From positions 3,100,001-3,164,000 of the forward strand of contig NZ_CP157210.1 of assembly GCF_046736345.1 (NCBI RefSeq): DNA of 64,000 nucleotides, given 5' to 3'. Shown here piece after piece: positions 1-9,111 of this stretch. The notes beneath the pieces are model-generated. The model did no database searches, had not been told where the DNA came from, and was given only the letters and a program-made list of their open reading frames with translations. Made by a program: the position numbers and the translations under genes. Numbering within the stretch: the stretch's first letter is position 1; every line of letters starts with the position of its first letter. This DNA is from Hyphococcus formosus (GTDB lineage: Bacteria > Pseudomonadota > Alphaproteobacteria > Caulobacterales > Parvularculaceae).

Positions 1-1839
1 GATGTCATTCTGAACCGCCGCGATGATGCGACTGACCGCCTATTGGAAATTGCCGAACAATATCGCGGACAAAAAGGCGCGGTACAGGAAAAAGATTTGA
101 GCTGGCGTGAAGGCAGCGTGAAAGAACGCCTGTCCCATGCGTTGGTGCACGGTATCAACGAATATATCATTGAAGACACCGAGGAAGCGCGCTTGGAAGC
201 GGAGCGTCCGTTGCATGTGATTGAAGGTCCGTTGATGGACGGCATGGGCGTTGTTGGCGATCTTTTTGGCGACGGTAAAATGTTCCTGCCGCAGGTTGTG
301 AAATCTGCGCGGGTCATGAAACAGGCTGTTGCCCATCTTCTTCCGTATATGGAAGAGGAAAAAGAGCGGCTTGGTACTGCTGATAAATCGAACGGCAAAG
401 TATTGATGGCCACGGTCAAGGGTGATGTCCACGATATCGGCAAGAATATCGTTGGCGTTGTTTTGCAATGTAACGGCTATGAGGTGATCGACCTTGGCGT
501 TATGGTTCCTGCAGAAACCATTTTGGAAGAAGCCAAGAAAAACGACGTCGATATTATTGGCCTGTCAGGTCTGATTACGCCGTCGCTCGATGAAATGGTT
601 TTCGTTGGCGCGGAGATGCAGCGTCAAAATATGACCATGCCGCTCTTAATTGGCGGCGCGACGACGTCGCCTGCGCATACTGCGGTGAAAATTGAACCGG
701 GTTTTAAAAATGCGCCAACGGTCCATGTGGCTGATGCGAGCCGGGCGGTTGGCGTCGTTTCTGCGCTGCTGTCTGATGAAGAGCGTCCGCGATTTTGGGA
801 AAAAACCAAGGACAAATACGAGAAAATTCGCCAGTCGCGATCGGGCGGGGCCCGCAAGGAGCGTTTGGCGATTGACGACGCGCGGGCGCAGGCGATGCAG
901 CTTGACTGGTCGAAACCAGCAGCAAAGCCAAATCTATTAGGTGTTCAAACCATTGATGACGTCTCTCTCGAAGATGTTCTGCCCTATATGGACTGGACCC
1001 CGTTCTTCATGAGTTGGGACCTTAAAGGCCGCTATCCGCAGATCCTTGATGACGACAAGCGTGGTGAGGCGGCCCGTAGTCTTTGGCGTGATGCGCAAGT
1101 TATCCTTGATAAAATGGTTAGCGAAAAATGGCTGTCCCTTCGCGGTACCGTGGGCTTTTGGCCTGCGAATGCCGAGGGTGATGATATTGTTCTTTGGACA
1201 GATGATGAGCGAGAGAAGGAGTTAGCCCGCTTTTTCTCTTTGCGTCAGCAAATGAAAAAAGAATTCGAAAATACAAATATGGCACTGTCTGATTTCCTGC
1301 GTCCCCAATCCGTCGGTGATGATTGGATTGGCGGTTTTTGTGTGACCGCAGGGCACGGCGAGGCTGAACGGTCAGAGGCGTTTCGTAAGAACAACGATGA
1401 TTATTCATCAATCATTGTGAAGGCCTTGGCGGACCGATTTGCCGAAGGGTTCGCTGAATTGTTGCATGAGCGCGTAAGGCGGAAATTGTGGGGCTATGCG
1501 CCCGACGAAAGCTTCGACTGTGATGCATTGATCGAGGAAAAATACGATGGCATTCGTCCCGCACCGGGCTATCCATCGCAACCGGATCACACCGAAAAAG
1601 AAACTTTGTTCAAGTTGCTTGAGGCTGAAAAACGCGCGGGCGTCTCGCTAACCTCGAGTTGTGCCATGACGCCGCCTGCAAGTGTATCAGGCCTTTATTT
1701 TGCGCATCCACAATCGGCGTATTTTGCGGTTGGCAAGATTGAAAAAGATCAAGTCCAAGACTACGCCAATCGAAAAAATTGGCCATTAAGCAAGGCCGAG
1801 CGCTGGCTGGGGCCGATCCTCAATTACACGCCTGAATAA
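1..1839 (+). CDS. metH: Methionine synthase, cobalamin-dependent, C-terminal part (5' end outside window)
   Basis: Transfers a methyl group from methylcobalamin to homocysteine in the cytoplasm. The frame is open from base 1, so the start lies to the left. The visible 612 residues hold the helical cobalamin cap, the B12-binding Rossmann domain with the DxHxxG motif (GDVHDIGKN, His ligand near visible residue 144) and the C-terminal AdoMet reactivation domain with its RPAPGYP motif near residue 519. The homocysteine- and folate-binding modules would lie upstream. Many alphaproteobacteria encode the homocysteine domain as a separate gene, so this may be the second half of a split metH, but the sequence here cannot decide. 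The family call is certain. Confidence 0.95.
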   Translation, partial: DVILNRRDDATDRLLEIAEQYRGQKGAVQEKDLSWREGSVKERLSHALVHGINEYIIEDTEEARLEAERPLHVIEGPLMDGMGVVGDLFGDGKMFLPQVVKSARVMKQAVAHLLPYMEEEKERLGTADKSNGKVLMATVKGDVHDIGKNIVGVVLQCNGYEVIDLGVMVPAETILEEAKKNDVDIIGLSGLITPSLDEMVFVGAEMQRQNMTMPLLIGGATTSPAHTAVKIEPGFKNAPTVHVADASRAVGVVSALLSDEERPRFWEKTKDKYEKIRQSRSGGARKERLAIDDARAQAMQLDWSKPAAKPNLLGVQTIDDVSLEDVLPYMDWTPFFMSWDLKGRYPQILDDDKRGEAARSLWRDAQVILDKMVSEKWLSLRGTVGFWPANAEGDDIVLWTDDEREKELARFFSLRQQMKKEFENTNMALSDFLRPQSVGDDWIGGFCVTAGHGEAERSEAFRKNNDDYSSIIVKALADRFAEGFAELLHERVRRKLWGYAPDESFDCDALIEEKYDGIRPAPGYPSQPDHTEKETLFKLLEAEKRAGVSLTSSCAMTPPASVSGLYFAHPQSAYFAVGKIEKDQVQDYANRKNWPLSKAERWLGPILNYTPE

Positions 1840-1953
1840 AAAATGGCTCGCGCAGAGCAGCGGTTTTCGGGTTGATTTGATATAAGCTTCCTGCACAAAT
1901 TGTGATTCGAGTGAGTTGGCTTCGTTGCGCTCTGATATTGGAAAGTAGACTTG

Positions 1954-3159
1954 ATGAAACACCTATTGCCTGTTCTTCCCTTCGTTTTAGCCGCTGGCGT
2001 GCTTCCTGCGACTGCTGACGCTGCGCCGTCTGAACGCGCGGTCGAAATTGCACATAAATATATTATTGTGGACGGCCATGTTGATGCGCCGATGCATGTT
2101 GTCACCAAGGGCGCTGACCTTTCGACTGGCGAGAAAACCGCTGAGTTTGATTTCGAGCGGGCGAAAGAGGGCGGGCTCGACGCGCCTTTCATGTCAATTT
2201 ATGTGGCCGCGACCTATGAAGAGGCAGGCGGCGCAAAGGCGCGGGCGGATATTTTGATTGGCCTGATCGAAGGTGTGGCCGCTCAATATCCTGACAAATA
2301 CGAAATTGCCTATTCGCCAAAAGATGTGCGGCGGATATTCAAGGCTGGCAAGATCGCTTTGCCCTTAGGCATGGAAAATGGCTCTCCGATCGAAGGCGAC
2401 TTAAAGAACCTCAAACATTTTTACGACCGCGGCATTCGTTACATCACGTTGGCGCATTCAAAATCCAATCACATCTCGGATTCGTCCTATGACGATAATA
2501 AACGTTGGGGTGGTTTGTCGCCATTCGGCTTCCAGCTTGTGGATGCGATGAATGATCTTGGCATCATGGTCGACGTTAGCCATCTGTCAGACGGGGCCAT
2601 TGAAGATGTTCTAGATGTGACGCGCGCGCCGGTGATCGCGTCGCATTCTTCGATGCGTCATTTTACGCCAGGCTTTGAGCGGAACCTCTCTGACGAGCTT
2701 GCCAAAAAGATCAGTGACAATGGCGGCGTGATCATGATCAATTATGGTTCCGCGTTCCTGACGGAAGAAGCGAATAAATATTCGGATGCCCGTTCAGCCG
2801 CCCAAGCCGCCGAAGAGGAAAAGCTGGGCCGTAAAATGACGAGTGAAGAAATCGCTGCATTCCGCGAAGTCTGGTCTGAATCTAATCCATATCCATTCGC
2901 GACACTCGAAAATGTTTTGGACCATATTGACCGTGCCGTAGAAATCGCAGGTATAGATCATGTCGGTCTTGGTACGGATTATGATGGTGTCGGCGACAGC
3001 CTGCCCACCGGATTGAAGGATGTACGGTCTTTCCCGGTATTGGTCGATGGCTTACTGGAACGCGGTTACGACGAAGCCGCGATCGAGAAAATTCTTGGCG
3101 GCAATTCGCTGCGGGTTTGGGAAGAGGTCGAAAAAGCGCGTCGTAAGCGCAAATTCTAA
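1954..3159 (+). CDS. Membrane dipeptidase, peptidase family M19, exported
   Basis: A 401-residue zinc dipeptidase of the renal dipeptidase family, expected to cleave dipeptides in the periplasm. The ATG at 1954 is chosen over an in-frame TTG one codon earlier because it begins a clean signal peptide with a probable cut near residue 23 (Ala-Asp-Ala). The binuclear zinc ligands of the family are recognisable: His42 and Asp44 (HVD), Glu142 (GMENG), His211 (DVSHLS), His232 (ASHSS), plus Asp343 in GTDYDG. It stands alone between metH and an SDR gene, with a strong hairpin just after the stop codon. Substrate is not predictable. Confidence 0.93.
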   Translation: MKHLLPVLPFVLAAGVLPATADAAPSERAVEIAHKYIIVDGHVDAPMHVVTKGADLSTGEKTAEFDFERAKEGGLDAPFMSIYVAATYEEAGGAKARADILIGLIEGVAAQYPDKYEIAYSPKDVRRIFKAGKIALPLGMENGSPIEGDLKNLKHFYDRGIRYITLAHSKSNHISDSSYDDNKRWGGLSPFGFQLVDAMNDLGIMVDVSHLSDGAIEDVLDVTRAPVIASHSSMRHFTPGFERNLSDELAKKISDNGGVIMINYGSAFLTEEANKYSDARSAAQAAEEEKLGRKMTSEEIAAFREVWSESNPYPFATLENVLDHIDRAVEIAGIDHVGLGTDYDGVGDSLPTGLKDVRSFPVLVDGLLERGYDEAAIEKILGGNSLRVWEEVEKARRKRKF

Positions 3160-3167
3160 ATACATAT

Positions 3168-3198
3168 CCGCAATGCCGCATGGTCTGCGGCATTGCGG
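3168..3198 (+). terminator. Perfect 13-bp hairpin after the dipeptidase gene
   Basis: Bases 3168-3180 are the exact reverse complement of 3186-3198, with a five-base loop. It starts 9 bp past the stop codon and is followed by only three T residues, so it is either a weak intrinsic terminator or an mRNA 3'-end stabiliser. Confidence 0.6.
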
Positions 3199-3303
3199 TT
3201 TGGTCTATCGTTGCGTCCGGTTCCTAAACTGCCAAGAAATATGGACCTCAGTGTTTGCTGGTTTTATTGATAAAGCCAGCAATTCATTAGGAAGGACAGG
3301 TCG

Positions 3304-4185
3304 ATGGGCAATCTCAACGGCAAGACTTTATTCATCACAGGCGCGTCACGTGGAATTGGCCTCGCAATTGCGTTGCGCGCCGCAAAAGACGGTGCCAATG
3401 TCGCAATTGCGGCCAAATCCGCGGAACCGCACAAACACCTACCGGGCACAATTTATACGGCTGCAGAGGAAATCGAAGCTGCCGGCGGCAAGGCGTTACC
3501 GCTGGTCTGCGATATTCGGTATGAAGATCAGGTTCAGGCGGCGGTCGATGCGACGGTCGAGAAATTTGGCGGCATCGATATTTGCGTCAACAATGCGTCT
3601 GCGATTTCGCTGACGGGTACCGAAGCAACCGATATGAAGCGCTGGGATTTGATGCATCAAATCAATGCGCGTGGTACATTTTTGACCTCTAAAACTTGTA
3701 TCCCTCATCTTAAAAAGTCGGACAACCCCCATGTCTTGATGCTTTCGCCGCCGCTGGATATGCGGCCCAAATGGTTCGGCGGGCATGTGGCCTATACGAT
3801 GGCGAAATTCGGAATGTCCATGTGCGTTCTGGGCATGGCCGAAGAATATAAAAATGCCGGCATCGCATTTAATGCACTATGGCCGAGAACAGCGATCGCC
3901 ACGGCGGCCGTCAAGTTCGCACTCGGTGGTGAGGCAATGATGCAGGCGTCGCGTACGGTCGATATTCTCTCTGACGCTGCGCATCTTATTTTTACGAAAC
4001 CATCAAAAGAATTTTCAGGCAATTTCATTATCGATGACACCTTCCTTTATGAGAATGGCGTCACCGATTTTGAAAAATATCGCGTCGATTCTTCCAAGAA
4101 ATTAGCACCGGATTTCTTTGTCCCTGATGAATCAACGCCGCCACCGGGTGTTGCCGAAACCCTTATGGATAGCATGCTCGGATAA
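3304..4185 (+). CDS. Short-chain dehydrogenase/reductase, HSDL2-like
   Basis: A 293-residue NAD(P)-dependent oxidoreductase. The cofactor motif TGASRGIG lies at residues 12-19, an NNAS motif near 97, and the catalytic Ser148, Tyr164 and Lys168 (YTMAK) are all present. The stretch around LSPPLDMRPKWF and the GMAEE helix resembles the N-terminal domain of hydroxysteroid dehydrogenase-like 2 proteins; the SCP2 domain found in the eukaryotic versions is absent. An AGGAAGG-like ribosome site precedes the ATG. The MOSC gene starts 5 bp after its stop, so the two are probably co-transcribed. Substrate unknown, perhaps an acyl-CoA or lipid. Confidence 0.9.
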   Translation: MGNLNGKTLFITGASRGIGLAIALRAAKDGANVAIAAKSAEPHKHLPGTIYTAAEEIEAAGGKALPLVCDIRYEDQVQAAVDATVEKFGGIDICVNNASAISLTGTEATDMKRWDLMHQINARGTFLTSKTCIPHLKKSDNPHVLMLSPPLDMRPKWFGGHVAYTMAKFGMSMCVLGMAEEYKNAGIAFNALWPRTAIATAAVKFALGGEAMMQASRTVDILSDAAHLIFTKPSKEFSGNFIIDDTFLYENGVTDFEKYRVDSSKKLAPDFFVPDESTPPPGVAETLMDSMLG

Positions 4186-4190
4186 GGAAG

Positions 4191-5033
4191 ATGAATGTCG
4201 CGTCACTCCATATCTACCCGGTAAAGAGCTGTCGCGGCATTCGCCTAGAGCGAACCTTCCTCGAATGGCGGGGTTTAACGCGCGACCGCCGCTGGATGAT
4301 CACTGATGCGGACAATCATTTTCTCACGCAACGCAATTGTGGGGCGCTTGCCCGCATCGGGGCGCAGGTTACCGATGCGGGACTGGTTTTATCGGTAGAC
4401 GGATCAAACTCAATAGAAATAGGTTTTCCGTCATCGCATCAGCGCGAAGCCGTAACGGTTTGGCATGATACCGTAGAAGCATTACGGGCGAGCGAGATCG
4501 CCGAGAATTGGATTAGCCAAGCCATCGGGCGCGACGCACGATTGTTCTACATGGATGATGAAGCCGAGCGCAAAACGAGCGCTAAGTGGAGTGAAAGAAC
4601 GCCTGTTAGTTTCGCTGACGGGTATCCGGTTCTGGTAACGTCTATGTCTTCCTTGGCTGCGCTTAACGAAGACATACGAGAATCCGGAAATGGCGAACCA
4701 ATTGCGATGGAGCGGTTTCGGCCCAATATTGTCATTGATGGTGCCGACCCTTGGGCAGAAGATCATTGGTCGCGCTTGCAAATAGGGGAGGTCACAATTG
4801 ACCTCGTTAAACCTTGTAGCCGTTGCATCATAACAACCAGAGATCCGCAAACTGGCGAGGTTACGGGGCGGGACCCGTTAAAAACATTGGGCCAGATCCG
4901 CCGCTCCGCGCATCCTGACTCGCCTGGGGTTTTGTTTGGCTGGAATGCAATCGTGCGCAATCAGGGTGCTGTTCACGTTGGTGATACGGTCAATGTGGAA
5001 AGCACGCGCGAAGACGGGTGGCCGCTCGGTTAG
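4191..5033 (+). CDS. MOSC domain protein with N-terminal beta-barrel (YcbX/mARC-like)
   Basis: A 280-residue protein with a MOSC_N barrel (HIYPVKSCRGI near residues 7-17) and a C-terminal MOSC domain. Family members bind molybdenum cofactor and reduce N-hydroxylated compounds with electrons from a partner protein. The conserved RFRPNIV stretch (175-181) and Cys209, one candidate Mo-cysteine ligand, with Cys212 nearby, are visible. Unlike E. coli YcbX there is no C-terminal 2Fe-2S ferredoxin domain, so it would need a separate electron donor, as mARC does. Its stop codon overlaps the stop of the convergent zinc-ribbon gene by four bases. Confidence 0.88.
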   Translation: MNVASLHIYPVKSCRGIRLERTFLEWRGLTRDRRWMITDADNHFLTQRNCGALARIGAQVTDAGLVLSVDGSNSIEIGFPSSHQREAVTVWHDTVEALRASEIAENWISQAIGRDARLFYMDDEAERKTSAKWSERTPVSFADGYPVLVTSMSSLAALNEDIRESGNGEPIAMERFRPNIVIDGADPWAEDHWSRLQIGEVTIDLVKPCSRCIITTRDPQTGEVTGRDPLKTLGQIRRSAHPDSPGVLFGWNAIVRNQGAVHVGDTVNVESTREDGWPLG

Positions 5034-5251
5034 TGGTGGTGCGGTTCGCGGTTGAATTTTCCGCATTTTCCGCATTTGATAATCGCACCATGGGCGTCGT
5101 GGTGGTCGACGTTCACAAGCAATTTTGTTTTGCATCCGCCGCAACGGTAAGTCTCGTCACCGCCGCCCTCTCTTAAGGGCGTTCCGGCGGTATGGGTTTC
5201 AAAGTCTCTTGCTGCGTTCGGTTCAATGACAATCATGTCGAATTGAGGCAT
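5030..5251 (-). CDS. Small zinc-ribbon protein, function unknown
   Basis: A 73-residue acidic protein. Two CxxC knuckles (Cys37/Cys40 and Cys60/Cys63) separated by a short histidine-containing loop form a classic zinc ribbon, and the C-terminus ends in three histidines. An AAGGGAA ribosome site lies about eight bases before the ATG. It converges with the MOSC gene and shares four bases with its stop codon. No enzyme domain is visible, so a nucleic-acid- or protein-binding role is the natural guess but is unproven. Confidence 0.7.
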   Translation of the reverse strand: MPQFDMIVIEPNAARDFETHTAGTPLREGGGDETYRCGGCKTKLLVNVDHHDAHGAIIKCGKCGKFNREPHHH

Positions 5252-5328
5252 GATGAATTTCCCTTAGGGGTTTTTATCCAGATATAGTGTCGTGGCCCGG
5301 TGGAATATGCAATGATGTCGGTAAGGTG

Positions 5329-6258
5329 ATGTCAACTTTACTTTATACCCACGCGTCTTTTGCGCGCCATGAGGTTCCACCCGGTCATGTTGAACATCCG
5401 GGACGGTATCGTGCAGTTGAAAAAGCGTTGGATGCGGAGGAATTCTCGCAGCTCCAACGGTGCATGCCGCCGCGCGCGACCGCAGAACAGATAGAGCGCG
5501 TGCACCCAACTGCTTTTCGCGAGCGGATAGAAAGTAAAATTCCCTCAAGCGGTCTCGCACAGTTTGACGCGGATACGTTTGCGGGGCCGTCTTCGCTGGA
5601 CGCAACTTTGCGCGCCGCGGGCGGTGCCATTGATGCGGTCGATGCACTATTCAGTGGACATGCAAAAAATGCGTTCATCGCGGCGCGGCCACCGGGGCAC
5701 CATGCTGAGCCTGATCGTGCGATGGGGTTTTGTCTATTTAACGGGGCGGCGGTCGCCGCTCTACATGCCCGCGCGGCGCATGGCGTGTCGCGCGTAGCGG
5801 TTGTTGATTTCGATGTTCATCACGGCAACGGAACGGAAGCCGCATTTTGGCATGATGAAGGCGCATTCTATGCGTCGTCACATGAATGGCCGCAATATCC
5901 GGGCACCGGACGGCAGAGTGATCGAGGTGCTTTCGATAATATTGCCAATGCCCCGTTGGAGCGGGGTGCGGATGGCGAGGCGTTTCGCCGAGCATGGGGC
6001 GAAAACCTATTACCAGCGCTTTCGGAATTTGGGCCGGAAATTATTGTTATTTCTGCGGGTTTTGACGCCCATAGCGCCGATCCGTTGGGTGGTTTATCGT
6101 TGATCGAGGAAGATTTTGCTTGGATTACCAGCGAAATTGGGGCAATTGCCAAAGATAAGGCTGAGGGGAGACTGATTTCCATTCTTGAAGGGGGTTATGA
6201 TTTGCCCGCGCTGGCCTCCAGCGTTTCGGCCCATGTCAAAGCCTTGATGGCACTATAA
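5329..6258 (+). CDS. Histone deacetylase family / acetoin-utilisation-like deacetylase
   Basis: A 309-residue zinc amidohydrolase of the class II histone-deacetylase-like family; bacterial members remove acetyl groups from polyamines, acetoin-pathway proteins or unknown substrates. The start at ATG 5329 gives the family N-terminus (Leu-Leu-Tyr-Thr-His); an upstream in-frame GTG at 5287 adds residues with no family match. Active-site elements are present: PPGHHA with His124/His125, the zinc ligands Asp162 and His164 in DFDVHHGNGT, and SAGFDAH with Asp246. In many alphaproteobacteria this gene sits directly upstream of xseB; here two genes have come between them. Confidence 0.92.
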   Translation: MSTLLYTHASFARHEVPPGHVEHPGRYRAVEKALDAEEFSQLQRCMPPRATAEQIERVHPTAFRERIESKIPSSGLAQFDADTFAGPSSLDATLRAAGGAIDAVDALFSGHAKNAFIAARPPGHHAEPDRAMGFCLFNGAAVAALHARAAHGVSRVAVVDFDVHHGNGTEAAFWHDEGAFYASSHEWPQYPGTGRQSDRGAFDNIANAPLERGADGEAFRRAWGENLLPALSEFGPEIIVISAGFDAHSADPLGGLSLIEEDFAWITSEIGAIAKDKAEGRLISILEGGYDLPALASSVSAHVKALMAL

Positions 6259-6298
6259 AAAATACGCCATAAGAATAAATCAGCGAATCGATGGACTC

Positions 6299-6913
6299 AT
6301 GATTGGACGCATAATCACCGCACGCCACGGGCGTCCTGATTTATCTCGGGACGTGAAAATCACTGCGCGAGAATATGGCGACTGGTGGGCCCGCTATGAC
6401 GAAAGCGGCCTTGCCCCCGGTGAGGCACCACCAGAAAATCTGGTCGAATTGGCGGCGAATGCAAAGACCGTCATTTCGTCAACCTTGCCGCGTGCAATCG
6501 AAACGGCTTCCATGGCCACTAAGGGTGCACGAGAGGTCCCCGCTGATTCGATCTATGTGGAAGCGCCGCTCCCGCCACCGCCATTTCCCGATTTCGTAAA
6601 ATTGCAACCGGCCCATTGGGGCGTGCTATCGCGGCTTTGGTGGGTTCTGGGCCATGCCCCCGATGGTGTTGAAAGCAATCAGGATGCCTGGCAACGGGTC
6701 GCAAAGATTGCGAAAAACCTTGAGGCCCATGCCGAGCATGGCGATGTGCTGCTTTGCGCGCATGGCTATTTGAATTGGATGATCGGCAGGCATCTGCGTA
6801 AAGATGGCTGGACGTGCACGGAGCACCATGGCGGCCATCATTATTGGTCATGGCGAATTTATGAACCGCCAGGCGTTAAGAACGAGGTCCGCGCGCACGC
6901 CGCCGCTGAATAG
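6299..6913 (+). CDS. Histidine phosphatase family protein
   Basis: A 204-residue phosphoglycerate-mutase-like phosphatase. The phosphorylated histidine motif RHG is at residues 9-11, followed by an STLPRAIETA stretch that carries the conserved arginine, and a second active-site histidine in CAHGYLNWM near residue 160. Fold and mechanism are clear but the substrate is not. It lies 40 bp downstream of the deacetylase-like gene on the same strand and converges with the flavoprotein gene. Confidence 0.85.
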   Translation: MIGRIITARHGRPDLSRDVKITAREYGDWWARYDESGLAPGEAPPENLVELAANAKTVISSTLPRAIETASMATKGAREVPADSIYVEAPLPPPPFPDFVKLQPAHWGVLSRLWWVLGHAPDGVESNQDAWQRVAKIAKNLEAHAEHGDVLLCAHGYLNWMIGRHLRKDGWTCTEHHGGHHYWSWRIYEPPGVKNEVRAHAAAE

Positions 6914-6936
6914 GCGCGGGCGAATTGCGCTTTGCG

Positions 6937-8130
6937 TTAGGCCACCTGTCCGGCGGCCCAGCCGCTTGCCCAAGCCCATTGGAAATTATAGCCGCCGAGC
7001 CAGCCGGTGACATCCACGGCCTCGCCGATGAAGTAAAGTCCGCTTACAGACTTTGCTTCCATCGTTTTTGACGAAAGCGCATTGGTGTCTATACCGCCCA
7101 GAGTTACTTCGGCGGTGCGATATCCCTCGCTACCGACCGGTTTGACGCGCCAATGATGAGCGGCATCGGCCAATTGTTTCAGGTGTTTATCCGATAAGTC
7201 ACCGAATTTTTGCGGAAATTGCTTACCGCTCAATACCCATTCGGCGAGGCGCTTTGGCAGGTGACGCGATAGCACAGTTTGCGGCGCGAGCTTGCCATTT
7301 GTTGTCCGTTCCGCCTTTAGCAGCGAAAACAGATCGAGATCAGGAATAAGATTGATCTCAATTTCGTTGCCTTCGCGCCAATAGGAAGAAATCTGCAAAA
7401 TGCTCGGGCCCGATATGCCGCGATGGGTAAACAATAAAGCTTCGCGGAAGGTGGTTTTCTTATGTTTGACTTCCGCATCAGCGCTGATCCCGCTGAGCGT
7501 ACTTGTTTGTTCCAAAAGCTCAGGCCCAAAGGTCAGCGGCACCAGCGCGGGCCGCGTTTCAACAACGTTGATGTCAAATTGATCTGCGATCCGATAAGCA
7601 AAATCGGTCGCGCCCATTTTCGGAATGGATTTGCCGCCGGTCGCGATCACCAGCGATGTCGCGACAACGGGCCCTTCGCTTGCCATTAGATGAAAGCGAT
7701 CAGCGTTTTTCTCAACCCGCGTAACTTCGGTGGATAAATGCATTTCGACATTTGCGTCCCGGCAGTGATCAATCAGCATATTGATGATTTGAACTGAAGA
7801 CCCGTCACAAAAGAGCTGGCCAAGTGTCTTTTCATGCCATGCGATATTGGCCTGATCGACCCATTTGATGAAATCAGCCGGCGTGAATCGCTTAATCGCG
7901 GATTTACAAAAATGCGGATTGTCCGAGATGAAATTGGCCGCGCTGGTCCGAGTATTGGTGAAATTGCATCGACCACCACCGGAAATGCGGATCTTCTCGC
8001 CCGGTGCCTTGGCGTGATCAATCAATAAAACGCTGCGGCCACGGCGCCCGGCTTCAATTGCGGCCATCATACCAGCGGCACCGGCACCAATAATCGCTAC
8101 GTCATATTCTGCTTGGGAAATTTTGCTCAT
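6937..8130 (-). CDS. NAD(P)/FAD-dependent oxidoreductase, YhiN/HI0933 family
   Basis: A 397-residue flavoprotein. The N-terminal GAGAAGMMAAIEAGRRG dinucleotide-binding motif and the family-specific RISGGGRCNFTN stretch (about residues 48-60) are clear, and the C-terminus ends in the GGYNFQWAWASGWAAG flavin-binding segment. Relatives include BaiN-like proteins; the physiological substrate is unknown in most bacteria. It is divergent from xseB, with 119 bp between the two starts. Confidence 0.92.
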   Translation of the reverse strand: MSKISQAEYDVAIIGAGAAGMMAAIEAGRRGRSVLLIDHAKAPGEKIRISGGGRCNFTNTRTSAANFISDNPHFCKSAIKRFTPADFIKWVDQANIAWHEKTLGQLFCDGSSVQIINMLIDHCRDANVEMHLSTEVTRVEKNADRFHLMASEGPVVATSLVIATGGKSIPKMGATDFAYRIADQFDINVVETRPALVPLTFGPELLEQTSTLSGISADAEVKHKKTTFREALLFTHRGISGPSILQISSYWREGNEIEINLIPDLDLFSLLKAERTTNGKLAPQTVLSRHLPKRLAEWVLSGKQFPQKFGDLSDKHLKQLADAAHHWRVKPVGSEGYRTAEVTLGGIDTNALSSKTMEAKSVSGLYFIGEAVDVTGWLGGYNFQWAWASGWAAGQVA

Positions 8131-8249
8131 GAGGGTGGGTCATATTGAGTTATGGGCTGGGGTCAATCTCTGTCCCCGCAGTAATGCGGATATTCGGGGC
8201 GGAAAATTCGGGCTTGCCATGGGTCGGTGGCCGCCGCTAAACCGTTCCT

Positions 8250-8495
8250 ATGGCAAAGAAACCTGACGACATATCGACCCTTTCTTTTGAAAACGCCCTC
8301 GCTGAGCTTGAATCTATCGTTCAAAAGCTCGAAAGCGGGCAGGCTGCACTTGAGGATTCAATCGCGCTTTATGAGCGTGGTGCGGCGCTCAAGGCCCATT
8401 GCGAGACCACGCTGAAAGCGGCGCAAGAAAAAATCGAGAAGATCGTTGTAGGCGCAGACGGCAAGCCCAAAACCGAAGCGGCGAGTTTTGAATAA
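8250..8495 (+). CDS. xseB: Exodeoxyribonuclease VII small subunit
   Basis: An 81-residue helical protein that matches XseB: SFENALAELESIVQKLESG followed by an LEDSIALYERGAAL helix. Several copies assemble with one XseA chain to form the single-strand-specific exonuclease VII. The large subunit xseA is in the same window at 35,697, about 27 kb away, so the two subunits are not co-transcribed. The gene converges with the HCCA-isomerase-like gene, with two bases between the stop codons. Confidence 0.95.
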   Translation: MAKKPDDISTLSFENALAELESIVQKLESGQAALEDSIALYERGAALKAHCETTLKAAQEKIEKIVVGADGKPKTEAASFE

Positions 8496-8497
8496 AC

Positions 8498-9103
8498 TCA
8501 ACCCTCGGTGATCGCTTCGGCCACCTGTTTGAGCCGGTCCTTACCGAAGAACATCTCATCACCCACAAAAAATGTCGGCATGCCAAAGACGCCGCGCTCG
8601 ACCGCTGTGTTGGTTTGATCGATCAATGCCGCTTTTATTTCCGGATCTTGCGTCGCGGCCAAAATGCCCGATCCGTTAAACCCGGCTTCGGTCAATGTCG
8701 CTTTTACGATCTCGGGGTCATCCATTTTGCGTGGGTCTTTCCACATGAAATCGAAAACTGCATCCGTATAAGATTCGAGGAAGTCGTCGCGCTGCGCGAC
8801 CATCGCACCGCGCATGATCAAAAGCGTATTGACCGGAAAGTTTGGATTATACGCAAAGGAAATACCGTGCTTTTTGATAAAACGCGCCATTTCAAGCTGT
8901 TCGTAAGCTAGCTTTCCTTTGACCTGGGCGTAGGCCACGAAGGGTGATTGGTTATTGGTGGCTTTGAATATGCCGCCCAATAAACACGGCTTTAACGTAA
9001 TGGTCGCGCCCGTTTTCTCAGCGATGCCAGGAAGTAATTTATAGGCGAGATAGGCATTCGGGCTGCCATAATCGTAGAAAAATTCGATCGCTTCAGGTTT
9101 CAT
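8498..9103 (-). CDS. 2-hydroxychromene-2-carboxylate isomerase-like, DsbA-fold (GST kappa class)
   Basis: A 201-residue thioredoxin-fold protein. The N-terminal FFYDYGSPNAYLAYK carries the active-site serine position typical of HCCA isomerases and kappa-class glutathione transferases instead of a CxxC pair. The C-terminal VFGMPTFFVGDEMFFGKDRL is the cis-proline and glutathione-binding region of the family. ATG 9103 is chosen because it lies just past the stop of the upstream SDR gene; the longer reading frame would run into that gene. The pair probably forms a two-gene operon. A glutathione-dependent isomerase activity is inferred from family only. Confidence 0.88.
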   Translation of the reverse strand: MKPEAIEFFYDYGSPNAYLAYKLLPGIAEKTGATITLKPCLLGGIFKATNNQSPFVAYAQVKGKLAYEQLEMARFIKKHGISFAYNPNFPVNTLLIMRGAMVAQRDDFLESYTDAVFDFMWKDPRKMDDPEIVKATLTEAGFNGSGILAATQDPEIKAALIDQTNTAVERGVFGMPTFFVGDEMFFGKDRLKQVAEAITEG

Positions 9104-9111
9104 CTTTGTAC

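Noticed and set aside
3020..3613. A 197-codon rightward frame across the end of the dipeptidase and start of the SDR gene
   Set aside because: It is in another frame of two genes with catalytic residues; no match.
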